Shown here: one piece after another, positions 19,439 through 28,346 of the stretch
Layout: each line of letters starts with the position of its first letter
How positions within the stretch are numbered: the stretch's first letter is position 1
DNA from: CAYRLW01 sp964425215
Lineage (GTDB): Bacteria > Spirochaetota > Spirochaetia > Treponematales > Breznakiellaceae
Direction: 5' to 3'
NCBI GenBank assembly: GCA_964425215.1
Contig: CAYRLW010000015.1
Location: 3,194-67,193, forward strand
Length of the DNA stretch: 64,000 nt
The notes under the pieces: model-generated
The model's database searches: none
What the model saw: only the letters and a program-made list of their open reading frames with translations
Told to the model about the DNA's origin: nothing
Program-made: the position numbers and the translations under genes

Positions 19439-20166
19439 AGCTTCTTTTGGTGGTAGCCTCCGAGGCTACGTATAACTTGATCTCCTATTTTATCAAACCT
19501 CTGGGTTTTGAACCTATTCGGTATCGTCAAGCCCTCAAGGCCATGGACAATATCGACGAGGTGGACCCCGACGGGGTAATCATCAGCGCCGAGGATTTCC
19601 CCCGACACTGGAAAACCCTGGTTCAATTTATCCGAAGCGAACGCCCCAAAGACAAAACGGCGGTGGTGATTCTTAAGGGCCCCAACTTCCCCTTTGAGGA
19701 GGCGGCAAAGGCTTCGTATATCGGGGTCAACGGGATCGTATCGGAGAATTTGGACGATCTGGAAGAACAGGATCGTTTACAGGGTATTTTAAGCCGTTAC
19801 ATACCCGTGGAAGCGAAACGGGGCGCAAAACGGATCCGCCCCAACGCCTGGGATACCCTGGGTTTTATTTTTTCCCACCCCAAGGACGGGAAATTGATTA
19901 CGGGAACCATAGAAACCCTTTCGCTCACGGGACTTTCGTTCCTCCCGGATCAAGGCCGGTGGCTTGAAAATCTATACTTGGAAACCCCCGTTCCCCAGAC
20001 CTCACTGCGGGTGGGAGACCGGGTTCTTTCGCCCCTCTGTTCGATAGCCCGAACAGGCCGGATTATTTCTCTGCACTTCGACTCCTTTCCCCCGGGGGAA
20101 CAGGAAATTTTGGAAAAGTACCTTTTGGAACGCCCCCTGCTGGAACGGAAACGCCTAGGGGCGTGA
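19435..20166 (+). CDS. Receiver-like plus PilZ-like domain protein
   Basis: The 243-residue cytoplasmic protein starts like a response-regulator fold (MKLLLVVASEATYNLISYF, then DPDGVIISAEDFPR and TAVVILKG), but the expected phosphoacceptor context is not intact, so it may be a pseudo-receiver. The C-terminal half carries KRGAKRIR (an RxxxR arrangement) and TLSLTGLSF, which together resemble the PilZ cyclic-di-GMP-binding motifs RxxxR and [D/N]xSxxG with the first acidic/Asn position replaced. Binding of c-di-GMP is therefore uncertain. It overlaps the exported protein upstream by four bases. Confidence 0.65.
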   Translation: MKLLLVVASEATYNLISYFIKPLGFEPIRYRQALKAMDNIDEVDPDGVIISAEDFPRHWKTLVQFIRSERPKDKTAVVILKGPNFPFEEAAKASYIGVNGIVSENLDDLEEQDRLQGILSRYIPVEAKRGAKRIRPNAWDTLGFIFSHPKDGKLITGTIETLSLTGLSFLPDQGRWLENLYLETPVPQTSLRVGDRVLSPLCSIARTGRIISLHFDSFPPGEQEILEKYLLERPLLERKRLGA

Positions 20167-20244
20167 CGGGTAACCGGGTATTCGGAGAACCAAACCGTTA
20201 GGAATAAGGGATTAAAGAACCAACCAACCCGATACCCAGGCTCA

Positions 20245-20997
20245 TCATTTTTTAGGAAGGGCGTCGAGTAACGAGGTTACCACATAGTAGGCTAAAAAGT
20301 GTCCTGCGGTTTGGGGAACGAAGGGGGCCGATGCGATACGGCGCCGGGGTCTACCCCGAATTCCGTCCCGAGGGGGATCGTAGTCCCCCGGTGGAAGGGA
20401 ATCCTCATCAGACCAGACGCAGGGAACGGGGATATCCGAGGAGATCCTCGCTTTCCGTAACCGGCTACGGACCGAACGGGCCAAGGAGCAATTGTGGGTA
20501 TCCCAGAGGTTGCCCAATTTGACCCGAGAGGGGTCAAGACGACCGCCCATCCCCATACTCGAAATAAACGGAAGCCCCGCCGACACAAGATGGGCTAAAA
20601 GACGAACCTTTGGGTTGAGCGAATCAATGCAATCCACGTAAAAATCGCAGTCCGGGGGTACGACTGCGGAGGCGTTTTCCCCTGAAATAAAGAGTTCCCG
20701 TTCTTCCACGATTACCTGGGGGTTAATATCCCGGGCATACATTCCAAAGGCCCGGGCTTTGGGAAGTCCCAGATAGGAACGGAGGCCAAAGGCGAGCCGG
20801 TTTAGATTGGTCTCCCCCACCTCATCAAAATCGCAGGCTACGATCGTTCCGATCCCCGAGCGTACCAGATCGACCGCGCACGCGGCCCCGACTCCACCCA
20901 ATCCAAAAACGCACACCCTCCGGTTTGCTAAATCTGCTATTCCGGCGGAGCCTAGAATCATGGCCGTCCGTTCGGAAAACGATGAATCAGATCCCAT
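20245..20997 (-). CDS. tcdA: tRNA threonylcarbamoyladenosine dehydratase-like protein (ThiF/MoeB family)
   Basis: This E1-like enzyme of about 250 residues resembles TcdA/CsdL, which cyclises t6A37 in tRNAs to ct6A using ATP. The N-terminal FSERTAMILGSAGIADLANRR precedes the nucleotide-binding loop VFGLGGVGAACAVDLVRSG and the DFDEVGETNLNR motif; FYVDCIDSLNPK and PCVWSDE also match the family. The start at 20997 has AGGAAAG six bases upstream and matches the family N-terminus; an in-frame ATG at 21018 would add seven residues but lacks a ribosome site. It overlaps tatD by 11 bases and is probably cotranscribed with it. Confidence 0.85.
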   Translation of the reverse strand: MGSDSSFSERTAMILGSAGIADLANRRVCVFGLGGVGAACAVDLVRSGIGTIVACDFDEVGETNLNRLAFGLRSYLGLPKARAFGMYARDINPQVIVEERELFISGENASAVVPPDCDFYVDCIDSLNPKVRLLAHLVSAGLPFISSMGMGGRLDPSRVKLGNLWDTHNCSLARSVRSRLRKARISSDIPVPCVWSDEDSLPPGDYDPPRDGIRGRPRRRIASAPFVPQTAGHFLAYYVVTSLLDALPKK

Positions 20998-21778
20998 AGG
21001 CTTTCCTAAAATTTTCATCGCTTACCCGTTCTAATTCCTCTTTCTCGGCCACGGTGGAAGCGGCTTCCCACCGTAGGTGGGCCGCCGCTTCCATAATGGT
21101 ATACAGGTCCTCGGGAACGCTGTAAGGCCGGCCCCGGAGACTCTGATAGGGGGCATCGGTTTCAAAAAGAAGCCGTTCGGCGGGTAATTTCGCGCAGACA
21201 GTCATGGCTTGTTTATGGTTTAAGACAATGGTCGTCCCAAAGGAAAAATAGGCGTTTACCCCCCGGCGAAGCAGGGCTTCCGCTTCTCCAAGGGTTCCCG
21301 AATAGGAATGGAAAATCACCGAAGGAAGAGCCGAAAGGAGACGGGACAGGGCAAAAACCCGGTCCATGGCCTTACGAACGTGGAGTACCATGGGAAGCCG
21401 GGCTTTATGGGCCAACGCAAGCTGGTCGTTAAAAAGCCGTACCTGTTGGTCTAAGGTGGCTTTAAAAGTTTGATCGTAGAGGTCAAACCCCGCTTCTCCC
21501 ACCGCGTTAATCCTATGTCCTTCCACCAAATATTCCAGGGTTTCTAGGCTCTGCCGTACCGACGCGCCTTCGGCCGCCGGAAGCTGGGGGTGCACCGCGA
21601 AGCAAAGGACCAGCGGGGCCCCGCCTCCGAGGAGCCGTTGATCCGCCAAGCTCCGGTGGTATTTCCACTCTTCCAGGTTCCAGGCGCTGGCGGCGATGGC
21701 AATCCGCTCTCTAGACCGTGGGGAATCGCCTTCGAGTTTCCGCAAATCAAAGGGGTGAGCGTGGGCATCCGAAGCCAT
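20987..21778 (-). CDS. tatD: TatD-family metal-dependent hydrolase
   Basis: TatD proteins are metal-dependent deoxyribonucleases or hydrolases with a TIM barrel. The 263-residue protein begins with the metal-binding DAHAHPFD (His6, His8), continues with GEAGFDLYD, HVRKAMDR and IFHSYSGT, and ends with FETDAPYQSLRGRPY, all in the family order. The ATG has no Shine-Dalgarno and stands eight bases after a good -10 box, so a leaderless mRNA is likely. The downstream tcdA overlaps its end. The physiological substrate is not known. Confidence 0.88.
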   Translation of the reverse strand: MASDAHAHPFDLRKLEGDSPRSRERIAIAASAWNLEEWKYHRSLADQRLLGGGAPLVLCFAVHPQLPAAEGASVRQSLETLEYLVEGHRINAVGEAGFDLYDQTFKATLDQQVRLFNDQLALAHKARLPMVLHVRKAMDRVFALSRLLSALPSVIFHSYSGTLGEAEALLRRGVNAYFSFGTTIVLNHKQAMTVCAKLPAERLLFETDAPYQSLRGRPYSVPEDLYTIMEAAAHLRWEAASTVAEKEELERVSDENFRKAYGI

Positions 21779-21786
21779 AGTAACCC

Positions 21787-21816
21787 ACTATACCCAGGGT
21801 TCTCTCCCTGTTTCAA
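21787..21816 (-). promoter_or_regulatory. Promoter of tatD, leaderless geometry
   Basis: Minus-strand TTGAAA (21816-21811), 18-base spacer, TATAGT (21792-21787), then eight bases to the ATG at 21778. Confidence 0.6.
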
Positions 21817-21898
21817 CCGGGGCCGGTCAATACCCCTACTCTAAAAATAGTTTTAATCCCCACCCTATCTTCTCCGATATTAAAAAGGGAGGACGCCA

Positions 21899-22114
21899 AT
21901 GAAACGTTATTGCGTCAAATGTGAAGCCGACCGGGTGGAATTTTTAGATGTGCTTCGGGAAACCGAAGGGGGCTACATGGTCCGGGTAATCCGGGTCAAG
22001 GATGGCTACGATAAGGTGGTGGAAGAGTTTATGAGCAGCCACCTCTTTGAGCTGTGCCTCCACACGGGCTTTATTTATGAAATGAAAGAAGAATCCGCCT
22101 CTTCGGTAGCGTAA
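21899..22114 (+). CDS. Small conserved-looking protein with an N-terminal CxxC
   Basis: The 71-residue protein starts MKRYCVKCEADRVEF, with Cys5 and Cys8 in a CxxC pair and a third cysteine in ELCLHTG. It is charged, without signal or membrane helix. The pair could bind zinc or be redox active; no family is recognised. The ribosome site GGGAGG is strong and the codon use resembles its neighbours, so it is very probably expressed. It stands alone between tatD and the convergent parC. Confidence 0.7.
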   Translation: MKRYCVKCEADRVEFLDVLRETEGGYMVRVIRVKDGYDKVVEEFMSSHLFELCLHTGFIYEMKEESASSVA

Positions 22115-22148
22115 AACGGGGCTACGGGGATCGTATCCCCGTCCCCGC

Positions 22149-24071
22149 CTATTTTATCTCAAGGTGATCTATTTCCTTGCTGGCCAACCGTACTCCCCCC
22201 GCCTTCAGCCCCTTAACTAAATAATCCTGGGCTTTAAAAGTTTCCTTTGTTATTTTTAACCGTGGTTTCGGTGTATAGTAAGCGACCAGAGAAAATTTAT
22301 CCCGCCTATCCACGTGGAGCACCTGGGCTTCCGGCGGAACCAGGGAATACTCTTTGCCGAGGATCCAGCCTTCGATGACGCACCGTTTGATATAGGGAAA
22401 GCCGCTTTCTTTTTCCTTGTACAGAATAGTAAAAACGGTTTTACTTAAAACTTCCTTATCGGCGATGCCGATCCACCAGGCGTTTTTATCTACAAACACC
22501 TTGTCCGGCACGTCGATAACGCTGTAGGTTCCGTTATGGCGGATTACCAAAATTCGGTCAAAGGACGAAACCTCCGCGGCTACCTGTCCGCCGGAAACCG
22601 CGGTCCCCAAATAGCCCGTGGCGCTGTCGTAGCGAAGCTCCTGATCCCGTTTAACCACCTCTTTCATGTCCACTTTTTCAAAAGAGCCGACCTTGGTTTT
22701 CCGTTTCCCCTTACCCAGCTCTTCGTTGGCCTTAACTTTCTGTATCAGGGAGTCTAAAAAACCCGTGGCGTAGGCGATGATATTTTTTAAATACCCCTCT
22801 ATGTTACCAATCCGTTCTTTGATCTCCTTCATTTCAGCCTTAGCTTTATTGATATCATACAGGGATATTCGGCGAATGGGAATTTTAAGGAGCCGTTCCA
22901 CATCCTCCGCCGTAACGCCCCGTTTTCCGATCTCTTTTAAAAAGGGTTTAAAGCCCTCGATCACCGCGGCGGTTACCGTCTCGGCGGTCTTTTTATCCTC
23001 TATGGACTTATAAATTCGTTCCTCGATAAAAATCCGTTCCAAGGTCCGCTGGTGGAGCTTATCCAGCAATTCGCCCTTTTCCAGCTCCAACTCCCGGGTC
23101 AGAATAGAAACCAGCTGGTTCGCGTGGTGTTGGATCAGTTCCGTAACCGTCATAATGGTGGGCAGTCCATCCTTTATGACCAATAGGTTTACCGAAATTG
23201 ACTGTTCACATTCGGTAAAGGCGAATAGGGCGTCCACCGTCTCTTGAGAATAGACTCCCCGGGCCAATTTAACCTCTATCTCCACCTGTTCGGCGGTAAA
23301 ATCGGAAATGGATTGAATTTTGATCCGTCCGGACTTTGCGGCGGTTTCTACGCTGGCGATAAGACTTTCGGTGGTGGATCCGTAGGGGAGTTCCCGTATC
23401 ACGATCCGTTTGGGGTCCGAAACGTCCAATTTAGCGCGAACCAGGACTTTGCCGTTCCCATCCCGGTAATCCGAAACGTCTACCAGTCCCCCGGTGGGAA
23501 AATCGGGGAAAAGTTGAAATTTTTTGCCCGTCAAACAGGCCTTTTCGGCCTCCAGCACCTCCAGGATATTATGGGGAAGGATTTTGGTAGACATTCCCAC
23601 CGCGATGCCCTCGGCGCCCATCACTAACACCACGGGAATTTTCGCGGGAAATACGATGGGTTCCCGATTTCGACCGTCGTAGGAATCCGTCATGGGGGTA
23701 AGTTTGGGGTTATAAAAGATATCCTTAGCCAGACTTGTGGCACGGCACTCGATATACCGGGCGGCGGACGCTTCGTCGCCGGTAAAAATATTGCCAAAGT
23801 TCCCCTGGCGATCGATAAAAAGATCCTTGTTGGCTAAAACCACCAGGGCGGATCCAATAGAAGCGTCGCCATGGGGATGGTATTTCATACAGTGGCCCAC
23901 CACGTTGGCCACCTTATGGAACTTTCCATCGTCCATTTCAAAGAGCGAATGCAAAATCCGTCTTTGAACGGGCTTTAAACCGTCTTCCACATCCGGAATA
24001 GCCCGATCCTTGATAACGTAGGAAGCGTACTCTAGAAAATTCCGATCGAACAGTGTTTTTACGTAGGACAT
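22149..24071 (-). CDS. parC: DNA topoisomerase IV subunit A
   Basis: ParC is the DNA-cleaving subunit of topoisomerase IV, which decatenates chromosomes. The 640-residue protein has the catalytic tyrosine (Tyr106 in SAARYIECR), the conserved PDVEDGLKPVQRRIL segment and YHPHGDASIG; a shortened C-terminal region lacks a GyrA box, which argues against gyrase. At the positions matching E. coli GyrA Ser83 and Asp87 it has Ala70 and Ser74, residues that weaken quinolone binding in known enzymes. The gene follows parE by about 30 bases with an AAAGAGGA ribosome site, so the two form an operon. Annotation as gyrA-like is the main alternative. Confidence 0.9.
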   Translation of the reverse strand: MSYVKTLFDRNFLEYASYVIKDRAIPDVEDGLKPVQRRILHSLFEMDDGKFHKVANVVGHCMKYHPHGDASIGSALVVLANKDLFIDRQGNFGNIFTGDEASAARYIECRATSLAKDIFYNPKLTPMTDSYDGRNREPIVFPAKIPVVLVMGAEGIAVGMSTKILPHNILEVLEAEKACLTGKKFQLFPDFPTGGLVDVSDYRDGNGKVLVRAKLDVSDPKRIVIRELPYGSTTESLIASVETAAKSGRIKIQSISDFTAEQVEIEVKLARGVYSQETVDALFAFTECEQSISVNLLVIKDGLPTIMTVTELIQHHANQLVSILTRELELEKGELLDKLHQRTLERIFIEERIYKSIEDKKTAETVTAAVIEGFKPFLKEIGKRGVTAEDVERLLKIPIRRISLYDINKAKAEMKEIKERIGNIEGYLKNIIAYATGFLDSLIQKVKANEELGKGKRKTKVGSFEKVDMKEVVKRDQELRYDSATGYLGTAVSGGQVAAEVSSFDRILVIRHNGTYSVIDVPDKVFVDKNAWWIGIADKEVLSKTVFTILYKEKESGFPYIKRCVIEGWILGKEYSLVPPEAQVLHVDRRDKFSLVAYYTPKPRLKITKETFKAQDYLVKGLKAGGVRLASKEIDHLEIK

Positions 24072-24101
24072 TCCTCTTTCCTTATACGCTGGGGGCCCGG
24101 G

Positions 24102-25910
24102 CTACATATCCGCCACGAGATTTTTCATAATATAATCCCGCCGTTCGGGGGTGTTTTTCCCCATATAAAATTCCAAGACCTGGGGAACCGCCTTCAGCGT
24201 GTTTACCGAAACGGGAACCAGCCGAATGTCTGGACCGATGAATTGGCCAAATTCCTTGGGGCTAATTTCTCCCAATCCCTTGAACCGGGTAACCTCGCTT
24301 TGACTTCCCAGTTCCTTAACCACCGCGTCCCGTTCTTTTTCGCTGTAACAATACCGACTTTCGTTTTTAGTTCGCACCCGAAAAAGAGGCGTTTCAAGGA
24401 TGTACACCCGCCCCCCCGTGACTAGTTCCTCAAAAAAGGAGAGAAAAAAGGTTAAAAGCAGGTTTCGAATATGAAAGCCGTCAAAATCCGCGTCCGTGGC
24501 TATAACGATTCGTCCGTACCGAAGCCCGGACACGTCGTTTTCAATGCCCAGGGCCATCATCATATTGTATAATTCCTCGTTTTTATAAATGGCGGTTCGT
24601 TTTTTACCGTACATGTTTTCCGGTTTTCCCCGCAACGCGAAGATAGCCTGGGTCATCACGTCTCGGCTTGAAACGAGGGAACCGGCGGCCGAATCTCCCT
24701 CGGTAATAAAGATAGTCGAGAGGGCGCCCTTATCCCCGTCTTCCAAGTGGTACTTACAATCCTTTAATTTTGGAATTTTAAGGGCAATTTTTTTTGCCGC
24801 TTCCCGGGCCTCTTTTTTTACGGCATTTAGTTCGGTTCGAAGTTTTTCGTTGGAGCTAATTTTCTGTTCCAAAAGTTTCGCCGCTTCGGCGTTTTTATGG
24901 AGCCAATCTTCCACCGCAGCCTTGGTTTCTTGGACTATCCAGGGACGGATATCCGAGTTCCCCAATTTATTTTTCGTTTGGCTTTCAAAGACCGGGTTTT
25001 TCAATTTAATAGAAATTGCAGCGGTGGTCCCTTCCCGAACGTCTTCGCTTTTATAGTCCCTTTTAAAAAAAGCCTGGATGCCCTTTAAAAACCCCTCTTT
25101 AAACGCCGAAAGATGGGTTCCCCCATCGGAGGTATACTGGCCGTTCACAAAGGAAAAGTATTCTTCCCCGTAGTTGTTCGTGTGGGTAAAGGCGAACTCT
25201 ATCCGCTCTCCCTTAAAATGCCCGATGGGGTACAGGGAGGCTTCGCCAGTTTCGTCGGCCAAAAGGTCGTAGAGACCCCGTTGGGAGGCGATAGCCTTGC
25301 CGTTTAATGTAAGGGTTAACCCGGCGTTCAAATACGCGTAATTCCAGATACGCCGTTCAATGAACTCCAGATTAAAGTCAAAGTCCCCGAATATTTCCTT
25401 GTCGGGGGTAAATTCCACGTAGGTACCGTCCCGCTGGGCTTCCTTTAATTTGCCTTTTCGTTCGCTTTTTAGGACACCCCGTTCAAAAACCGCTTCGGCA
25501 AACTGTCCCGAACGGATCGCGATTACCCGAAAATGGGAAGACAGGGCGTTTACCGCTTTGGTTCCCACCCCATTCAAACCCACGGAAAATTGGAACACAT
25601 CGTCGTTGTACTTAGCCCCCGTGTTGATGATGGATACGCATTCCACGAGTTTCCCCAAAGGAATTCCCCTTCCGTAATCCCGAACCTTTACGGAGTGGTC
25701 TTTTACCTCCACTTCCACCACCTCGCCGTTTCCCATAATAAACTCGTCGATGGCGTTATCTATCACTTCCTTGAGAAGTATGTACACCCCGTCATCGGGG
25801 TTGGAACCGTCGCCCAAGCGTCCGATATACATTCCCGTGCGTAAGCGTATGTGTTCCAAAGAAGAGAGGGTTTTTATCTTCGATTCATCGTACTGATTTT
25901 TTGGTGCCAT
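24102..25910 (-). CDS. parE: DNA topoisomerase IV subunit B
   Basis: ParE is the ATPase subunit of topoisomerase IV. The 602-residue GHKL-type protein shows LRTGMYIG, the ATP site EVIDNAIDEF, DYGRGIPLG and GLNGVGTKAVNALS, and the TOPRIM motifs TEGDSAAGSL and ATDADFDGFHIRNLLL. The length is near that of other short ParE proteins. An AGGATGG site precedes the ATG, and an AGTATAAA promoter-like box lies about 40 bases upstream. It diverges from the EF-G2-like gene and precedes parC. Confidence 0.92.
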   Translation of the reverse strand: MAPKNQYDESKIKTLSSLEHIRLRTGMYIGRLGDGSNPDDGVYILLKEVIDNAIDEFIMGNGEVVEVEVKDHSVKVRDYGRGIPLGKLVECVSIINTGAKYNDDVFQFSVGLNGVGTKAVNALSSHFRVIAIRSGQFAEAVFERGVLKSERKGKLKEAQRDGTYVEFTPDKEIFGDFDFNLEFIERRIWNYAYLNAGLTLTLNGKAIASQRGLYDLLADETGEASLYPIGHFKGERIEFAFTHTNNYGEEYFSFVNGQYTSDGGTHLSAFKEGFLKGIQAFFKRDYKSEDVREGTTAAISIKLKNPVFESQTKNKLGNSDIRPWIVQETKAAVEDWLHKNAEAAKLLEQKISSNEKLRTELNAVKKEAREAAKKIALKIPKLKDCKYHLEDGDKGALSTIFITEGDSAAGSLVSSRDVMTQAIFALRGKPENMYGKKRTAIYKNEELYNMMMALGIENDVSGLRYGRIVIATDADFDGFHIRNLLLTFFLSFFEELVTGGRVYILETPLFRVRTKNESRYCYSEKERDAVVKELGSQSEVTRFKGLGEISPKEFGQFIGPDIRLVPVSVNTLKAVPQVLEFYMGKNTPERRDYIMKNLVADM

Positions 25911-25950
25911 AGGTCCATCCTATCATATTTTCTTTTTATACTAGAGGCTA

Positions 25951-26037
25951 TTTCAAAAATCTAGGAGTATTAGGGTCCTAAAATACACGAATATTTATAT
26001 TGTTATAGCGAAAACACCGCAAGAGGCTTTTTCAAAG
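25951..26037. repeat. Degenerate GAGGCT(A/T)TTTCAAA intergenic repeat
   Basis: CTAGAGGCTATTTCAAAA at 25951 and GAGGCTTTTTCAAAG at 26023 form a direct pair between parE and the EF-G2-like gene. CTAGGAGTATTAGGGTCCTAAAA at about 25961-25983 shares GGGTCCTAAAA with the repeat at about 58871. A related inverted form lies at 9796. Confidence 0.4.
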
Positions 26038-26060
26038 CCGACATGTTTAAAAAAACGTGC

Positions 26061-26108
26061 TGTCAGAAAAATATTTTTCTTGACAATCCGTGTAGTCGGC
26101 CCCATCAT
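26061..26108 (+). promoter_or_regulatory. Promoter with palindromic operator for the EF-G2-like gene
   Basis: TTGACA (26080-26085) is 17 bases before CATCAT (26103-26108). A near-perfect palindrome, TGTCA-GAAAAAT/ATTTTTCT-TGACA, covers 26061-26085 and includes the whole -35 box, as expected for a repressor site. Confidence 0.5.
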
Positions 26109-26157
26109 GGTAACATCGTCGCTAAATACATTTATTGTACTCCAAGGAGACGCCACC

Positions 26158-28242
26158 ATGAGCTACACCACGGATCTTATCAAGAACCTATCGTTAGCCG
26201 GACACGGCGGGACCGGCAAAACGACCCTCTTTGAACGGTTGCTTTTCGCCGGTGGAGTTATCGGCAAACCGGAAACCGTAGAATCGGGAAAAACGGTCAG
26301 TGACTCCACCACGGAAGAAATTGAGCGAAAAATATCCATTTATACCGCCCTGGGACACGTGGATTGGAAGGGCAAAAAGATCAATATGTTTGATACCCCC
26401 GGATCCTCGGATTTTGTGGGGGACGTGATTTTATCAATCCGGGCTTCCGAATTTATTACCCTGCTTTTGGATGCCCAAGCGGGGGTCCAAATCGAAACCA
26501 TCAAATTATGGAGACTCCTGAATAACCGAAATAAGCCCCGGGCAATTTACGTCTCTAAAATGGACGAGGAACGGGCGGATTACGAAAAGGTCCTGCGGGA
26601 CGTAAAGGAAAAATTCAAAGTCGATCCTATCCCCGTTTGTCTACCCATGGGAAGCGGTTCTTCGTACAAAGGGGTCATCGATGTTTTAAACGAAAAGGCC
26701 TACTTTGTTCAGGGTGATGGGATTGAAAAGAGCGCGGAAATTCCCGAGGAATACAAGGAAGCGGTGTCCGCCGCCCGGGAAAGGCTTATTGAAGCGGCCG
26801 CCGAAGGGGACGATACGCTCATGGAACATTATATCGATAAGGGTTCCCTGGATGCGGAAGAAATGCATACGGGGCTTATCGAGGCGATGGCGGAACATAA
26901 GTTTGTCCCCGCCTTCTGCGGGGTGGCCACAAAGAACTCCGGGCTTCTCCCCTATTTGGATTTTGTCTCCGATATCGGTCCCAACCCTACCACCGCCAAG
27001 GATGTTATAATAAAAGAAGATGGAACCGAGGAAGAACTGGCCTTGGATCCCAATAAGAGTCTTGCGGCGTTGGTTATTAAAACAAACTACGATCAATTTT
27101 CGGGGAAACTTTCCTGGGTCAAGGTGTTCCGAGGAAAACTAACCGCCGATTCGGATATATTTAACGTCACAGAAAATAAGAAAGAGCGAATTGGAAAGCT
27201 CTATATTTGCCAGGGTAAAAAGTTAGAGGAAGTAAAGGAACTATACGCCGGTGACGTGGGCATACTGGCGAAATCGACGACCTTGAAAACCAACGATACG
27301 ATTACCTCCGCAGACGCGCCCCTGTCGTTTGTACCCCTTCGGTTACCCGAACCGGTCCATTCGGTGGCGGTAAACGCGGTGCAAAAGAAAGACGACGATA
27401 AGTTGGGAGAATACCTGGTCCGAGCTTCGGAGGAGGATAAGACTTTCCGTTACCTGTACAATACCGAAACGAAGGAAACGGTAATTTCAGGTATGGGGGA
27501 ACTCCACGTTAATATCATCCTGGACAAAATCAAACTTAATCAGAAGATAGATATTCAAACCCACGTACCCCGGGTGGCGTATAGGGAGACCATTACGAAA
27601 AAAGCCTCCGCCGAATATACCCATAAAAAACAAACCGGCGGTCACGGTCAATACGGTAAGGTTGTTCTGGAAATCGCCCCCCTACCCCGGGGTGAAAAGT
27701 ATAGATTTATCAACGCGATTTTTGGGGGCGCCGTTTCCAAGGGGTATATTCCCGGGGTAGAAAAGGGCGTTTTAGAGGGGATGGCCAACGGGGTCATGGC
27801 CGGGTATCCGGTGGTGGACGTGGAAGTAAAAATCGTCGACGGAAAAGAACACCCGGTGGATTCTTCGGAATTGGCGTTTAAGCTGGCCGCCCGGAACGCC
27901 TTCCGGGAATCGATGAAGCAGGCCAATCCCACCCTGTTGGAACCGATTATGAACCTAACGGTTTTCGTGGAGGAAAAATACCTCGGGGACGTGATGTCGG
28001 ACCTATCGGGAAAACGGGGAAAGATTTTAGGACAACAATCCATCGGCGGAGGAATAGAGGAAATTCGAGCCCAGGTACCCCAATCCGAATTGTTGCGCTA
28101 CTCCATCGATCTGCGGTCCATAACCAGCGGGACCGGCTCATTCAGCGTAGAATTTGACCACTACGCGCCCATTAGCGGCAAGATCGCCGATGAGGTCATC
28201 AAGGCGGCACAGGCGTTCAGGGTTCACGAGGAAGAAGAATAG
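26158..28242 (+). CDS. Elongation factor G-like GTPase (EF-G2 type)
   Basis: This 694-residue translational GTPase has the full EF-G domain order and resembles the EF-G2 subgroup, whose role is less clear than that of EF-G. The P-loop is GHGGTGKT (residues 15-22). The G3 motif is DTPGSSDF (79-86), with serine at the position of the catalytic histidine of EF-G, and NKxD is replaced by SKMD. Domain IV motifs (TGGHGQYGKVVLEI, SELAFKLAARNAF) are intact. I chose the ATG at 26158 because AAGGAGA precedes it; a longer reading frame starting at 26080 would begin inside the -35 box. A strong terminator follows at 28301. Confidence 0.9.
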   Translation: MSYTTDLIKNLSLAGHGGTGKTTLFERLLFAGGVIGKPETVESGKTVSDSTTEEIERKISIYTALGHVDWKGKKINMFDTPGSSDFVGDVILSIRASEFITLLLDAQAGVQIETIKLWRLLNNRNKPRAIYVSKMDEERADYEKVLRDVKEKFKVDPIPVCLPMGSGSSYKGVIDVLNEKAYFVQGDGIEKSAEIPEEYKEAVSAARERLIEAAAEGDDTLMEHYIDKGSLDAEEMHTGLIEAMAEHKFVPAFCGVATKNSGLLPYLDFVSDIGPNPTTAKDVIIKEDGTEEELALDPNKSLAALVIKTNYDQFSGKLSWVKVFRGKLTADSDIFNVTENKKERIGKLYICQGKKLEEVKELYAGDVGILAKSTTLKTNDTITSADAPLSFVPLRLPEPVHSVAVNAVQKKDDDKLGEYLVRASEEDKTFRYLYNTETKETVISGMGELHVNIILDKIKLNQKIDIQTHVPRVAYRETITKKASAEYTHKKQTGGHGQYGKVVLEIAPLPRGEKYRFINAIFGGAVSKGYIPGVEKGVLEGMANGVMAGYPVVDVEVKIVDGKEHPVDSSELAFKLAARNAFRESMKQANPTLLEPIMNLTVFVEEKYLGDVMSDLSGKRGKILGQQSIGGGIEEIRAQVPQSELLRYSIDLRSITSGTGSFSVEFDHYAPISGKIADEVIKAAQAFRVHEEEE

Positions 28243-28300
28243 GCGATATTTTTTGTTCGGGGAGTCGCGGCCTCCTGAAAAAAGCCGCAAAAAAGGGGGT

Positions 28301-28341
28301 GGGTGTCCAGGAAATTCCAATTTCCTGGACACCCTTTTTTT
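28301..28341 (+). terminator. Strong intrinsic terminator
   Basis: A perfect 16-pair stem (28301-28316 with 28319-28334, two-base CC loop) is followed by seven T residues (28335-28341). It ends the EF-G2-like transcript. A T-run on the other strand (28294-28289) could let it also serve citrate synthase. Confidence 0.9.
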
Positions 28342-28346
28342 ATATC

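Noticed and set aside
26080..26157. Upstream extension of the EF-G2-like protein
   Set aside because: It would start in the -35 box, and the ATG at 26158 has the ribosome site and matches the family start.
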